Position numbers and translations under genes: made by a program
Part shown: positions 45,140-54,521 of the stretch, piece after piece
Position numbering within the stretch: the stretch's first letter is position 1
How the letters are laid out: each line of letters opens with the position of its first letter
The notes under the pieces: generated by a model
The model's database searches: none
What the model was told of the DNA's origin: nothing
What the model saw: only the letters and a program-made list of their open reading frames with translations
NCBI GenBank assembly: GCA_014323675.1
Contig: JACONN010000006.1
Location: 930,001 to 994,000, forward strand
Direction: 5' to 3'
Length of the DNA: 64,000 nt
From: Hormoscilla sp. GM7CHS1pb
GTDB lineage: Bacteria > Cyanobacteriota > Cyanobacteriia > Cyanobacteriales > Desertifilaceae

Positions 45140-46057
45140 TTACATTTTCATTGACTTTTTGTCTTCAATATACAGATCAAAATCGGACCATAATCTTTCA
45201 TTACGCTTTTTCACATTCTCTATGAGTTCGCGTTTAGGGCTGTATTTTTTCCCTGGATAACAAGCGAAACCAATAAATCTTTTTCCTTTATTGCCTAAGC
45301 CATTAACACCCCATTCCGTGAGCATCTGCTCGTGACTCATATCCAGTTGACTGAGATGCTCAATCAGTCTATCGATATCATATCGGTAAGTTGTAAACTG
45401 AACCTCAAATTGGATTTCTTCTGAATTCTCATACCTCCATTGCAGAATGTCTATGTTCCCTTTTAGAGATTTCTTCCATTGGTAACCGTCAAGAACACTT
45501 GGATCCGGCAACCAGTCCGCTACCAGTGAGTTTTTGGCATCAATCCAATCCGTGGGTCTCGAAGCGTACAACAAAGGTGCTTGGTCAATCACAATAAATC
45601 CTTCTTCACTTAAATGTTCTTTGGCCTTTTTCAAAGCTGCCAATCTCTCTTTATCCGTACTTAAATGTTTTAATACGGACAATGCAAACACAATTAAATC
45701 ATATTTCTTATTGAGTTGGAATGAACACATATCTGTATTCACAAATTCAACAATTGCGTTCTCTACCTTATGTTCCGCATAATATTTCCTTCCTTGAGAT
45801 ATCATTTCATCACTTAAATCAATTCCAGTTATCTCCTTTGCTTCTTTCATAAATATCCAGAACAATCGACCCATTCCGCAACCCAGCTCTAATACAGATT
45901 TCGGCTTCAATATTTCAACCAAATCCTCATAGAGAGAAAAATACATTTTGAATTCATTCATAATCTCATCATAGAAATAGCTTGATTTGTTATACTCTGA
46001 TTTGCTTAATTTCATTTTCTTCTCTGATTTTCCTAATTTAATTTCATTTGTTGTCAA
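45140..46057 (-). CDS. SAM-dependent methyltransferase
   Basis: 305 residues. Motif I is VLELGCGMGRLFWIFM (about residues 54-69), followed by ITGIDLSDEMISQGRKYY and YDLIVFALSVLKHL; a Methyltransf_25/11 core with an unusual C-terminal half. AT-rich relative to the core genome (lysine- and asparagine-rich), suggesting transfer. It is enclosed by copies C and D of the long repeat, as one cassette. Start could also be the second Met (residue 15). Substrate unknown. Confidence 0.7.
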   Translation of the reverse strand: MTTNEIKLGKSEKKMKLSKSEYNKSSYFYDEIMNEFKMYFSLYEDLVEILKPKSVLELGCGMGRLFWIFMKEAKEITGIDLSDEMISQGRKYYAEHKVENAIVEFVNTDMCSFQLNKKYDLIVFALSVLKHLSTDKERLAALKKAKEHLSEEGFIVIDQAPLLYASRPTDWIDAKNSLVADWLPDPSVLDGYQWKKSLKGNIDILQWRYENSEEIQFEVQFTTYRYDIDRLIEHLSQLDMSHEQMLTEWGVNGLGNKGKRFIGFACYPGKKYSPKRELIENVKKRNERLWSDFDLYIEDKKSMKM

Positions 46058-46099
46058 TAACGACCTTGATGCTAGCGGTCTAGCGGTGCTTTATACCCC

Positions 46100-46445
46100 A
46101 CATCCGCCTCCACTGAATGGTTCGGCACAGCAAATAGCTGCCCAAGCCTATTGCTGGTGGACATCTTGTGCGCGAACAGTATGCCGCCGAGGTGGTCCAA
46201 ATCGCTCTGGACCTATTTCCGGAGCCTAGCATAACACGCTCCCGTGCCAAGGTAGCCTATAAGGCCAGTTAATTTTTGTTAACTTCCTGAAAGCCTCTCC
46301 CATAAAGAGATTCAGCTCTTTTAAATTTCCCACGGCTGTGCCTCTTTGTGCCTACCTGCCGATCTTGTACCGATCGCCCCTCCCCCTTTCTGTTCTCATA
46401 TATCAATATCCAGTCCCATCGAGTGATGGCGCAAGGTATGCCCGC
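46100..46445. repeat. Cassette-flanking long repeat, copy D with coding tail
   Basis: The + strand retains an open tail, PIAGGHLVREQYAAEVVQIA then ITRSRAKVAYKAS and a stop at about 46271, the better-preserved version of the tail in copy A; then CTCTCCCATAAAGAGATTCA and CTTGTACCGATCGCCCCTCC as in the others. So part of the repeat descends from the 3' end of a gene I cannot identify. Confidence 0.7.
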
Positions 46446-46489
46446 CAGTGGAGTGTCATAGTCTCAGTTTGCCTTCAAATTTTCGTCTC

Positions 46490-46846
46490 TTACACTGCAT
46501 AGCCAGAGTATTTACGGATGAAAGGGGGTTGAAAACCGATGACAATATCGCTTTTCTGCACTCCCATTTCTACTAAATATTGACCGATATCTATTTCGGT
46601 ATTGTTTGCTTGAATCCATACCTTTTCATCTTTTATATCTAAATGCATTGAGCAACCATATATCCGCTCTTGCTTGTCCCAACCTACTGCAACCACTTGA
46701 TAATGCTCCTGTTCCTTATCAAATATTGTTTGCACCTCAATGTCACCGTGAGAAGGTTTGTACGATCCGTATTCGGCTAGCATTTTCATGACTATAGCAC
46801 GATATCGATCGCTTTTTGTTTCAGTTTTTTGTTCTAGGGAAGCCAT
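46490..46846 (-). CDS. xisI: XisI-family protein
   Basis: 118 residues, RYRAIVMKMLAEYGSYKPS, then FDKEQEHYQVVAVGWDKQER, CSMHLDIKDEKVWIQANNTE and DIVIGFQPPFIRKYSGYAV, the XisI signature (fdxN-element excision controlling factor). In Anabaena XisH and XisI are needed for site-specific excision of the fdxN element; most genomic copies are of unknown role. No xisH is seen. A second xisI follows upstream at 46862, 15 bases away, so they form a tandem pair of clearly diverged paralogues. Confidence 0.9.
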   Translation of the reverse strand: MASLEQKTETKSDRYRAIVMKMLAEYGSYKPSHGDIEVQTIFDKEQEHYQVVAVGWDKQERIYGCSMHLDIKDEKVWIQANNTEIDIGQYLVEMGVQKSDIVIGFQPPFIRKYSGYAV

Positions 46847-46861
46847 TTGAGAATCACATTA

Positions 46862-47197
46862 TTACTTGACCGCAAAACCATCATATTGACGCATCAAGGG
46901 AGAGTGATAAGCCAGCACAATATCTTCCCGGGGAATGCCGCGATCTAAAAGCTCATTTGCAACACCCACTTCAGTTCCGTCATATTGAATCCAGATTTTA
47001 TCTCCTTCGATATCAATGTGGATTAACGCTCCATACACGCGCCGTTCGGAGAGCCAGCCCGTGCGGAGTAGTTGATAGCGATCGCGATCGGCATCAAACA
47101 TCAATTTCATTTGAATATCACCGTAGGCAGGCTTCATCTGGCTATGTTCCGTCATAATCTCTTGAATAATCTGCCGATAGCCTTCTATTTTATCCAT
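46862..47197 (-). CDS. xisI: XisI-family protein
   Basis: 111 residues, MDKIEGYRQIIQEIMTEHSQ, then FDADRDRYQLLRTGWLSERR, ALIHIDIEGDKIWIQYDGTE and DIVLAYHSPLMRQYDGFAVK. First gene of the tandem xisI pair and probably co-transcribed with 46490-46846. The expected upstream partner xisH (an endonuclease-like gene) is not present; DNA upstream is repeat-rich intergenic sequence before gatB. Confidence 0.9.
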   Translation of the reverse strand: MDKIEGYRQIIQEIMTEHSQMKPAYGDIQMKLMFDADRDRYQLLRTGWLSERRVYGALIHIDIEGDKIWIQYDGTEVGVANELLDRGIPREDIVLAYHSPLMRQYDGFAVK

Positions 47198-47249
47198 TGC
47201 AGACCTCCATTTTGGATAGGATAAACTACAAGCAAAATTTTATGAAACA

Positions 47250-47535
47250 CTCTCCCCTCCAAATAGATTCAGCTAATCCTGTTGAGATTATTCTCAGTAG
47301 CGATCGCCTGCTCATGGCGATCGAGGGGGTAGGATCTTAGGATAATCTCCTTGGCAGGTTCTACCTGCCAATGCTGTTTTTGAGGCTCTGCCTCCCGTGT
47401 CATTAACCAACAGGAGGCAGAGCCTATGTTGACGGTTCCCAGGCTGAGCCTAGGAACCAGGTAATCTAGCCCGCGCAGGCGGGCTTTGTTCCTGTAGCCC
47501 GACCCTTTAGGGTTGGGGTATGGGGTGTGCCGTAG
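47250..47535. repeat. Repeat cluster downstream of gatB
   Basis: GGCAGGTTCTACCTGCC hairpin (about 47353), GGCTCTGCCTCC with AACAGGAGGCAGAGCC arms, GGTTCCCAGGCTGAGCC, then GCCCGCGCAGGCGGGC (about 47463) and a GTAGCCCGACCCTTTAGGGT segment. The first part is duplicated at 35283-35405. Confidence 0.7.
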
Positions 47536-49020
47536 CTAACCCTTAAGTTTTTTACCCAACAACTGATTAGTCAACTTAGGATCGGCGCGACCGCTAGTTT
47601 TCTTCATCACCTGTCCGACAAAGAAACCTTGCAGCTTAGTTTTACCCTTGCGATACTGTTCCAGTTCCTTGGGATGACTAGCGATCGCTTCATCTATAAT
47701 AGCTTCCAGAGCACTTGGGTCGGAAATTTGGATTAAACCCTTACTTTCCACCAGCTCCTTCGGCGACCCTCCTTTTGATAAGATGTCGGGCAAGATGTCT
47801 TTGGCAATTTTGCTGCTGATGGTTTTATCTTCAATCAGCTTTACCATCTCCGCTAGGGCCTCGGGGGTAATGGCAATGTCAGTAATGCTGAGTTTATTCG
47901 CATTCAAATAGGCCGCAATGTCCCCCATCACCCAGTTTGCTGCTTGCTTGGGATTAGCATTGGCAGCGACGGCGGCTTCAAAATATTCCGCCACCGCCCG
48001 ATCGTCCGTCAGCACCCGGGCGTCGTAAGCAGAAAGTTCCAGTTTACTTTCATAGCGATCGCGTTTTTGGGCGGGCAGTTCCGGCAATTGGGATTTCCAT
48101 GCTGCCAGTTGTTCTTTCGATACTTCAATGGGGGGCAAGTCCGGTTCCGGGAAGTAGCGATAGTCGCTAGAACCTTCCTTGCTGCGCATGCTAATAGTCT
48201 GTTGAGAACCTTCTTCCCAGAGGCGAGTCTCTTGGACGATCTTCTCCCCTGCTTCCACCGCCGCAATTTGCCGCTCAATTTCATAGTCGATCGCCCGTCC
48301 GATGGCATTAAAGGAGTTCATATTTTTAATTTCCACCTTCGTGCCAAATTCCTCTTGACCCACAGGACGAACGGAGATATTCACATCGCAGCGGAGGGAA
48401 CCTTCTTGCATGTTACCATCGCTAACCCCCAGGTAACGCATAATCCGACGCAGTTCTTGGGCGTACTCAGCAGCTTCGGATCCCGATCGCATATCCGGTT
48501 CCGAGACAATTTCTACGAGGGCCACTCCAGCGCGATTATAGTCTACCAGAGAGTAGGTCGAACCCGAGAGGCGATCGCTGCCGCCATGGACCAACTTGCC
48601 AGCATCTTCCTCCATGTGGAGGCGAGTAATGCCAATCTTTTTGCGAACGGGGTTGCCATCAGCATCCGTCAGTTCAATTTCCAGCCAACCACGTTCCGCG
48701 ATCGGGAGATCGTACTGAGAAATCTGGTAATTCTTCGGCAGATCTGGATAGAAATATTGCTTGCGATCGAACTTGCTGTATTTAGCAATCTCGCAATTGA
48801 GAGCCAAACCCGCCTTCACCGCATATTCCAGAACCTTTTCGTTGAGGACGGGAAGGACTCCGGGCATTCCCATACAGATCTGGTCAATATTGGTGTTAGG
48901 AGTAGCCCCAAATTCCGTCGAAGAATTGGAGAAAATCTTGGTTTTGGTACTCAGTTGACAGTGAGTTTCCAAACCAATAATCGCTTCGTACTGAGTTTTA
49001 ACCGGTGCAGCAGTAGTCAT
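47536..49020 (-). CDS. gatB: Asp-tRNA(Asn)/Glu-tRNA(Gln) amidotransferase subunit B
   Basis: 494 residues, full length. Starts MTTAAPVKTQYEAIIGLETH, contains the GatB signature around YSLVDYNRAGVALVEIVSEP and GNMQEGSLRCDVNIS, and ends with the YqeY/tail domain (LEQYRKGKTKLQGFFVGQVM). With GatA and GatC it converts misacylated Glu-tRNA(Gln) (and Asp-tRNA(Asn)) to the correct aminoacyl-tRNA in the cytoplasm. Not linked to gatA/gatC here, as is common in cyanobacteria. Its last 58 codons and downstream repeats have been duplicated to 35283-35604. Confidence 0.97.
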   Translation of the reverse strand: MTTAAPVKTQYEAIIGLETHCQLSTKTKIFSNSSTEFGATPNTNIDQICMGMPGVLPVLNEKVLEYAVKAGLALNCEIAKYSKFDRKQYFYPDLPKNYQISQYDLPIAERGWLEIELTDADGNPVRKKIGITRLHMEEDAGKLVHGGSDRLSGSTYSLVDYNRAGVALVEIVSEPDMRSGSEAAEYAQELRRIMRYLGVSDGNMQEGSLRCDVNISVRPVGQEEFGTKVEIKNMNSFNAIGRAIDYEIERQIAAVEAGEKIVQETRLWEEGSQQTISMRSKEGSSDYRYFPEPDLPPIEVSKEQLAAWKSQLPELPAQKRDRYESKLELSAYDARVLTDDRAVAEYFEAAVAANANPKQAANWVMGDIAAYLNANKLSITDIAITPEALAEMVKLIEDKTISSKIAKDILPDILSKGGSPKELVESKGLIQISDPSALEAIIDEAIASHPKELEQYRKGKTKLQGFFVGQVMKKTSGRADPKLTNQLLGKKLKG

Positions 49021-49517
49021 AAAGTCAATGATTGCAACTGAGCAGTGCTTCCTATTATAACATTTTGGCCGATGGGTGGGATTTACTCATACACCATTCT
49101 CAACTAGAGGATCCGCCTCAAGAGCGCGTTCCCAGGGGTCGCCTGTGGGAACGAGGGTAAAAAACACTTTATCCACAAGGCTTTCAGTCGGTTGAAAACC
49201 GACTTTAGCTATTAGCCATGGGTTTTAACCCACGGCGGGCCAGGAGGCTAATCGACAATGGTGCAAGATGTCAGATTTATGCAGTTTCATGGGGCGCGAT
49301 CGGGACGGAACTACCGGTCGATCGCCTGCCATTCCAGACCCCCGATCGCATTATATCTCCAAATCCTGGTTACCGAGGATCCATTATAAGATGGTTGCGG
49401 TCTGGGATGGCCTGGGAACAGAAACAGTTAATAAATTGTCACAAGTCAGTATCCTTCTACCACTGAAATAGACTAAGTTTGCCAATAGAACAGTCATCAG
49501 TCAGGATCAGAGCGGTT
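49021..49517. other. Intergenic with palindromic repeats
   Basis: GCGTTCCCAGG...GTGGGAACG hairpin (about 49118-49153) and AGTCGGTTGAAAACCGACTT plus TAGCCATGGGTTTTAACCCA (49188-49232), a repeat also found at 53560-53622. Weak ORFs here have no support. Confidence 0.6.
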
Positions 49518-50810
49518 ATGAGTGTTATATTTAATAAAAAGCAACTAATTATCACTGGCTTAGTTGGTTTTGCCACAGCATTTACTATAGCCTATGCTGT
49601 CGGACAAGCCCGGGATCCCGTAACCACCAACCCCGGATCTAACCTCGTGCCAACAGCCACATCCTCGGAGTGGCGATCGCCAAACCCGCTCAGGCCGCCC
49701 CCGTACAAGTAACTGAACGCAGGGTTGCGGGTGCGAACTTCTATCAAACTAGCATCGACCTGACCGATAGAGAAACAGTGATGACGATCGGCCTCGCCAA
49801 CAATGCCAGACAGGCGAATAGCAACCGAGTCCAAAACGGGGACGAACTGTTCGAGCGCATGGCGCGGCGTTATCAAGCTGCGGTCATCACCAACGGCACG
49901 TTTTTTAGCCAAGATGAGCAAAAGCGAGTGATGGGGAATATGGTTTCGGAAGGTCGCTTCCTGAAATACAGCCAGTGGGAAAACTTTGGCACTACTCTAG
50001 GAATTAAAGCAGGTAATAGACCAGAAATGATCGCCGCCCGGGTGGATGGTAAACCCGACTGGACGGAACATTGGTTTTCCCTCACCTGCGGTCCCCGCCT
50101 GATGAAAGCAGGAAAAATTTGGCTAGACCCCAAGGTAGAAGCCTTCAAGGATCCCAATGTATTGGGGGCTAGCTATCGTACTGCCACTGGATTTACCGCC
50201 GATGGTCAAAAACTGTTTATTATCACTTTTCTCTCGATCCTGACTTTACAACAAGAGGCCGAGGTCATGCAGGCGATCGGCTGTTATGAGGCCATGAATC
50301 TAGATGGCGGCGCATCCCTAGCCCTAGCCCAAAATGGCAAGATTCTGCTTCCCCCCGAGCGCAATTTGACTAATTATTGTCATTTACGATGGCTTACATC
50401 CGGCTCCAGCAGCGGTCAAACAGGCTTGGGAGCGCTTTCAAAAGGGTGATCGGCCCCAACCCCCCAATAATCAATTATCACCCAACACCAAAAGCTGTTG
50501 GGGGTGCATCTCATATTTGCAAATAGACTTGGGGGACAAGGCAGGGACCATCTCAGAGTCCGAAACCCTTATCGGGACTTTGGGAATGAGCCGTTTTTGG
50601 CCTGAGAAAATGTTTAAGTCCCGTTATTATACCCTTGCTACTGAAAAATTGTCCGAAGTATTGATTATCGATCGACTAGAAAATGGGATCTGGCTTTCCG
50701 TTGTCGCGACTAAAGATGGCTGGTTTCAAATTAGCGATCCTCTCAAAGGCTGGGTGGCAAAGGATTTGACAGGCGGTTATCCCCAGGAAGCAAAACCTGG
50801 ATTATCATAG
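49518..50810 (+). pseudogene. NAGPA-type (phosphodiester glycosidase) protein with SH3-like tail, two frameshifts
   Basis: N-terminal membrane anchor from ATG 49518 (KKQLIITGLVGFATAFTIAY), frame 3, shifts to frame 2 at about 49668 beside a GCGATCGCC site, giving the NAGPA/DUF2233 domain (VITNGTFFSQDEQKRVMGNM; MNLDGGASLALAQNGKILLP). It returns to frame 3 at about 50372 to read IVIYDGLHPAPAAVKQAWER and an SH3-like tail (VVATKDGWFQISDPLKGWVA). The two shifts compensate, so the ends agree in frame. Such proteins are exported or membrane-bound and act on phosphodiester-linked sugars or related substrates. The core ORF 49670-50449 could still be translated, without its anchor. Confidence 0.75.
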
Positions 50811-51020
50811 ATGACAAGTATGAGAAGTTTATACAAGTTATAACTGCTTATTAAAAAAGTCTCAATGGCAAATTCCCAATTTGTAATTGCCATTGGGAAA
50901 TAGATAATCTACATAAATAATCAGCAATTATCCATTTTCAATTCTCAATTCTCAATTATAGCAAAATCTTGCGCTTTAGCGTCCTCATGTTGGCGCTTCA
51001 GCGCAACTACAAACCTAATG
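50811..51020. repeat. Intergenic with CAATTCT tandem repeat and GCGCTT element
   Basis: TTTTCAATTCTCAATTCTCA at 50934-50958, a CCCAATTTGTAATTGCCATT hairpin (about 50876), and GCGCTTTAGCGTCC...GGCGCTTCAGCGC (50970-51004). No gene. Confidence 0.6.
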
Positions 51021-52316
51021 CTAAATGCTCAAGCGCTGATAAATTTCATCCAAATGCCGCAAATGTTGTTGCGGATCGAAACACCGTTCGATTTCCGTTT
51101 GTGACAACATCTGTGTCACGGTAGGATCTTGACTAATCAACTGCTGAAAATTACCATCAGGTACATTCCAAGCTGTATGGGCACAAGATTGCACAATTTT
51201 GTAGGCGGCTTCGCGATTCATGCCTTTTTCTACCAGGGCCAGTAATACCCGCTGACTGAAGACAACCCCGCCATAGAGATTCATATTCCGCTTCATGTTC
51301 TCTGGGTAAACTAGGAGATTTTTCACCAAGTATACGCTCTCACAAAGCATGAAATGAGTTAAAATACAAGAGTCGGGCAAAATTACCCGTTCTACGGAAC
51401 TGTGAGAAATATCCCGTTCGTGCCAGAGGGCCACATTTTCTAAGGCAGCAACGGCATGTCCCCGCATAATTCTCGCCATTCCGGAGATTCTTTCCGAACG
51501 AATGGGGTTACGCTTGTGGGGCATCGCGGAGGAACCTTTTTGTCCTTTGGCAAAATGTTCTTCCACTTCTAACACGTCCGTGCGTTGCAGGTTTCTAATT
51601 TCCACCGCAAAGCGTTCCATAGAAGCAGCTACCAGTGCTAGGGTTTGTACGAATTCCGCGTGCCGATCGCGCGAGATGACCTGAGTCGAAGCGCAGTCGG
51701 GTTGGAGTCCCAGGTTCTGGCAGGCGATCGCCTCAATTTTGGGGTCAATATTAGCATAGGTTCCCACCGCACCAGAGATCTTGCCCACCGCAATTTGAGT
51801 TTGCAGGCGACAGAGGCGATCGCGCTGTCGCAGAACTTCTGCCAACCAACCCGCCAGCTTAAACCCAAAAGAGATCGGTTCCGCGTGAATGCCGTGCGAT
51901 CGGCCAATCATCACCGTATAGCGATGTTGTTGAGCCTGATAGCGAATAGCATGAATCAGCTTTTCCAACTGTCCCAGCAAAACATCAAGACTCGCAACCA
52001 ATTGGAGAGCTAGGGCCGTATCCAGCACGTCCGAACTGGTTAACCCCAAATGAATATAACGTCCCGCATCGCCCACATACTCGTTCACATTTGTCAAGAA
52101 AGCGATGACATCGTGGCGGACTTCCGCCTCAATTTCCAGAACCCGCTGGGGGTCAAAGTTAGCCTTTGCCTTAATTTCTGCCAAGGCATCAGTTGGGATA
52201 TAACCCAACTCAGCTTGCGCCTCACAGACAGCAATTTCCACTTGCAGCCAGGTTTTCAGCTTATAAGCATCTGTCCACAGTTCGCCCATTTCCGGCTTAG
52301 TATAGCGTTCGATCAC
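51021..52316 (-). CDS. purB: Adenylosuccinate lyase
   Basis: 431 residues from GTG 52316 (VIERYTKPEMGELW), the usual start of the family; TTG 52337 would add seven atypical residues. Contains HLGLTSSDVLDTALALQL, RSHGIHAEPISFGFK (catalytic His region) and the signature GSSAMPHKRNPIRSERI with the mobile-loop catalytic Ser. It cleaves SAICAR and adenylosuccinate, releasing fumarate, in purine synthesis. Monocistronic and divergent from the gene at 52421. Confidence 0.97.
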   Translation of the reverse strand: MIERYTKPEMGELWTDAYKLKTWLQVEIAVCEAQAELGYIPTDALAEIKAKANFDPQRVLEIEAEVRHDVIAFLTNVNEYVGDAGRYIHLGLTSSDVLDTALALQLVASLDVLLGQLEKLIHAIRYQAQQHRYTVMIGRSHGIHAEPISFGFKLAGWLAEVLRQRDRLCRLQTQIAVGKISGAVGTYANIDPKIEAIACQNLGLQPDCASTQVISRDRHAEFVQTLALVAASMERFAVEIRNLQRTDVLEVEEHFAKGQKGSSAMPHKRNPIRSERISGMARIMRGHAVAALENVALWHERDISHSSVERVILPDSCILTHFMLCESVYLVKNLLVYPENMKRNMNLYGGVVFSQRVLLALVEKGMNREAAYKIVQSCAHTAWNVPDGNFQQLISQDPTVTQMLSQTEIERCFDPQQHLRHLDEIYQRLSI

Positions 52317-52420
52317 AGTCAATGTCGCAGAATACAACCTTCATATTGTAGCGCCTCCCTGGTCGATTGGCGCGATCGCGATGGTAGTATAATAAAGAAA
52401 GTCAACTCAAGCATGTCAAG

Positions 52421-53002
52421 ATGGCCATGAACACCAAAGCGCTCTTGCAGCAGGTTCAATATATCGTGGATGCCGAGGGAAATCAGACTGCCGTACAGAT
52501 GGATCTGGAACTTTGGCAAAAACTACAGCCCCTTTTGAAAAGTTTATCAGCCCATGAGGAAATTCAGCCAAGGCGGAAAAACCTTGATGAAATTATCCCT
52601 TGGGAAGAGTTTCAGCAGGAGTTAGCAGCTCTAGGTTTTCCCACCACCTACAACTGTCCGGAAGATTTCATCAGCGCGATCGAAGAATATTTTGCCCGTG
52701 GGGGTTTGCATATCGCGCGGCGGTTGGCATACCGAGGGGTTGAAGTCTACCCCGACCATGAAATCCTCAAGAAGTACGCTCACATTCTCGCACCGCCAGT
52801 GGTGAAAGTCGTTCCCAGTTCTCCAGAAGAACGTCAAACTATTCGAGCCGATCGGGAGTGGATGGATAAAAATCGGCTGAAATACCGGGGTCGATGGGTA
52901 GCACTTCTCAGTGGCAAGTTACTAGCAGAGGGCGCTTCTGTTGATGAATTGGTAGCTCAGCTTGGGGATTTGAAGGGTATATTTTTTACGAAGGTTGTTT
53001 GA
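52421..53002 (+). CDS. Hypothetical protein with antitoxin-like N-terminus and DUF5678-like tail
   Basis: 193 residues. The start (MNTKALLQQVQYIVDAEGNQ then AVQMDLELWQKLQPLLKSL) looks like Phd/YefM-style proteins of cyanobacteria. The end (YRGRWVALLSGKLLAEGASV then DELVAQLGDLKGIFFTKVV) matches the DUF5678 pattern seen in small proteins encoded next to retropepsin-like genes. Its stop overlaps the next start (TGATG), so the two were co-translated. Start may be ATG 52421 or 52427. Function unknown. Confidence 0.6.
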   Translation: MAMNTKALLQQVQYIVDAEGNQTAVQMDLELWQKLQPLLKSLSAHEEIQPRRKNLDEIIPWEEFQQELAALGFPTTYNCPEDFISAIEEYFARGGLHIARRLAYRGVEVYPDHEILKKYAHILAPPVVKVVPSSPEERQTIRADREWMDKNRLKYRGRWVALLSGKLLAEGASVDELVAQLGDLKGIFFTKVV

Positions 53003-53469
53003 TGGTACTGTTTTTTGACGATCGCAATGCTTTTGCAACAGGTGCTTGTCCTTACAAGTACATTCCAGCTACGGAAGGTGAATCCACCAATCGGATTTTC
53101 CTGAGAGTATAAATTGCTGGCTATCCCATAGAAGCAATTGTTGATACTGGCGCTCCCTATGTAATCCTAGCACCGGGAGTTGCCAGGGCTGTAGGTTTCG
53201 ATCCCACTTATATTTTGGAAAGAAAAACTATGCTGATTAGAGGGATGCGCTTAGATGGGAGTATAACTCGGTTCAATATGAAACTGTTGGCAGATGTTGG
53301 CCAACACTTGGAGTTACAGGCGACAGTTTTTGTGCCGGATGCTGAAGAATTATGGGGTGATTTTCCTTCTTTCATCGGGTTGAGTGGTTTCTTAGAAAGA
53401 ATCCGTTTTGCTGTCGATCCATTGACTGATACCTTTTACTTCGGTTCGATGGCATTAACGGATCTTTAG
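53002..53469 (+). pseudogene. Retropepsin-like aspartic protease with internal TAA
   Basis: ATG 53002 (MVLFFDDRNAFATGACPYKY) reads to TAA 53110-53112; the same frame then continues with IAGYPIEAIVDTGAPYVILA, the Asp-Thr-Gly active site of clan AA proteases, to the stop at 53469 (SFIGLSGFLERIRFAVDP). The stop sits just ahead of the catalytic site, so no active product is expected without readthrough or mutation reversal. Partner of the upstream gene by overlap. A single base change (for example CAA or AAA to TAA) suffices. Confidence 0.75.
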
Positions 53470-53479
53470 TTCTCCCCAA

Positions 53480-53718
53480 GTAAGGGTCGGTGGGCGGTGC
53501 CCACCCTACAAATATCGGTTGCGCAATATCCGGATCGCTTCTCAAGCTTAACGGATAATGTTTTTAGTCGGTTTTCAACCGACTTTAGCTATTAGCAGGG
53601 GGTTTGAACCCCCTGCGGGCTGACAACGAAGCCAGAAAATTACAGGATATCAAGGTGTAGCAATCTTTTTTCAAAATGGTATAATAATAGGTGGGCGGTG
53701 CCCACCCTACAGATAAAA
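53480..53718. repeat. Palindromic repeats between two genes
   Basis: Two copies of GGTGGGCGGTGCCCACCCTA (53488 and 53691) flank an AGTCGGTTTTCAACCGACTT plus GCAGGGGGTTTGAACCCCCT element (53560-53622) shared with 49188-49232. Confidence 0.8.
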
Positions 53719-54342
53719 TTAACGAATCTTACATTTCTTCACCATTTGCGGAGCCGAAAACCAACCCTGCTTATCACCCGACAAACAACCGCCCCCACCG
53801 CACCAAAAAGCAATGGGTAAGTGTCCCGCAGGCGATCGCAGTTCCCCACCCAACTCCTGATACTGTAGCAACTTACCATTCTCACTCCAGCCCACCCGAT
53901 CGTCAAACTTATCTCCATCTTTACCTACAGCTTCCCAGATGTCGTTCTGCACGCTGAAACCAAAGCGACCATAACTATATTCTTGCCACAATTGGTCGAT
54001 CGTCCGCAAATCAGTACAAGGAAATTCTGCCATACTTTTCTCATCCAGCCAGCGTTCTTGTTCCCGACCAGCTATCCACAGCATCAGTCTCCTGGTTTCC
54101 ATATCTGCTTCCTTAAACTTCCCAGATACCAGTAACTTTTTCAACTGACTGTAGTCTGCACCCACTTCTGAAGCTAACTCCAGCGTCTGTTCTGTCGGGA
54201 CCGTCTCTTCTGGTGTCGATTTTTCCGTAACGGCGGGCTTAGATGATATATTTATATTCATCGACCACTTAATTTCCAGCTTCGTCAACGCCACTATTGA
54301 CACCATCAAACCCAGGGCCGCAATTAGATATTTTGGCTCCAT
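53719..54342 (-). CDS. Membrane-anchored GUN4-domain protein
   Basis: 207 residues with an N-terminal membrane segment (YLIAALGLMVSIVALTKLEI), a spacer, then a GUN4 domain (about 62-195): DYSQLKKLLVSGKFKEADME, WLDEKSMAEFPCTDLRTIDQ, LWQEYSYGRFGFSVQ and GHLPIAFWC. GUN4 binds porphyrins and stimulates Mg-chelatase in chlorophyll synthesis; many cyanobacteria also have extra GUN4-domain proteins of unknown role, and this anchored, unlinked form is probably one. The domain looks complete. Confidence 0.85.
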   Translation of the reverse strand: MEPKYLIAALGLMVSIVALTKLEIKWSMNINISSKPAVTEKSTPEETVPTEQTLELASEVGADYSQLKKLLVSGKFKEADMETRRLMLWIAGREQERWLDEKSMAEFPCTDLRTIDQLWQEYSYGRFGFSVQNDIWEAVGKDGDKFDDRVGWSENGKLLQYQELGGELRSPAGHLPIAFWCGGGGCLSGDKQGWFSAPQMVKKCKIR

Positions 54343-54512
54343 TTATTAGGTTCATCAAACTTTACCTTCCTGGTCTAACTCGACATCGTCCCCCTATTAT
54401 AGCACAAATCCATTATTATTCCATAAATTCGTTTTTATCAAAATATATCAAGTCCTGATGATTAAAAAAGATATCTTGCGTAGGTTGGGTAGAGCGGCAA
54501 CGAAACCCAACA

Positions 54513-54521
54513 GGTTTGCTT
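54513..54521. other. 9-bp target site duplication, left copy
   Basis: GGTTTGCTT directly before the left inverted repeat; identical to 56518-56526. Confidence 0.9.

Noticed and set aside
47944..49041. 365-codon ORF antisense to gatB
   Set aside because: Shadow of the highly conserved gatB frame; no start signal or homology.
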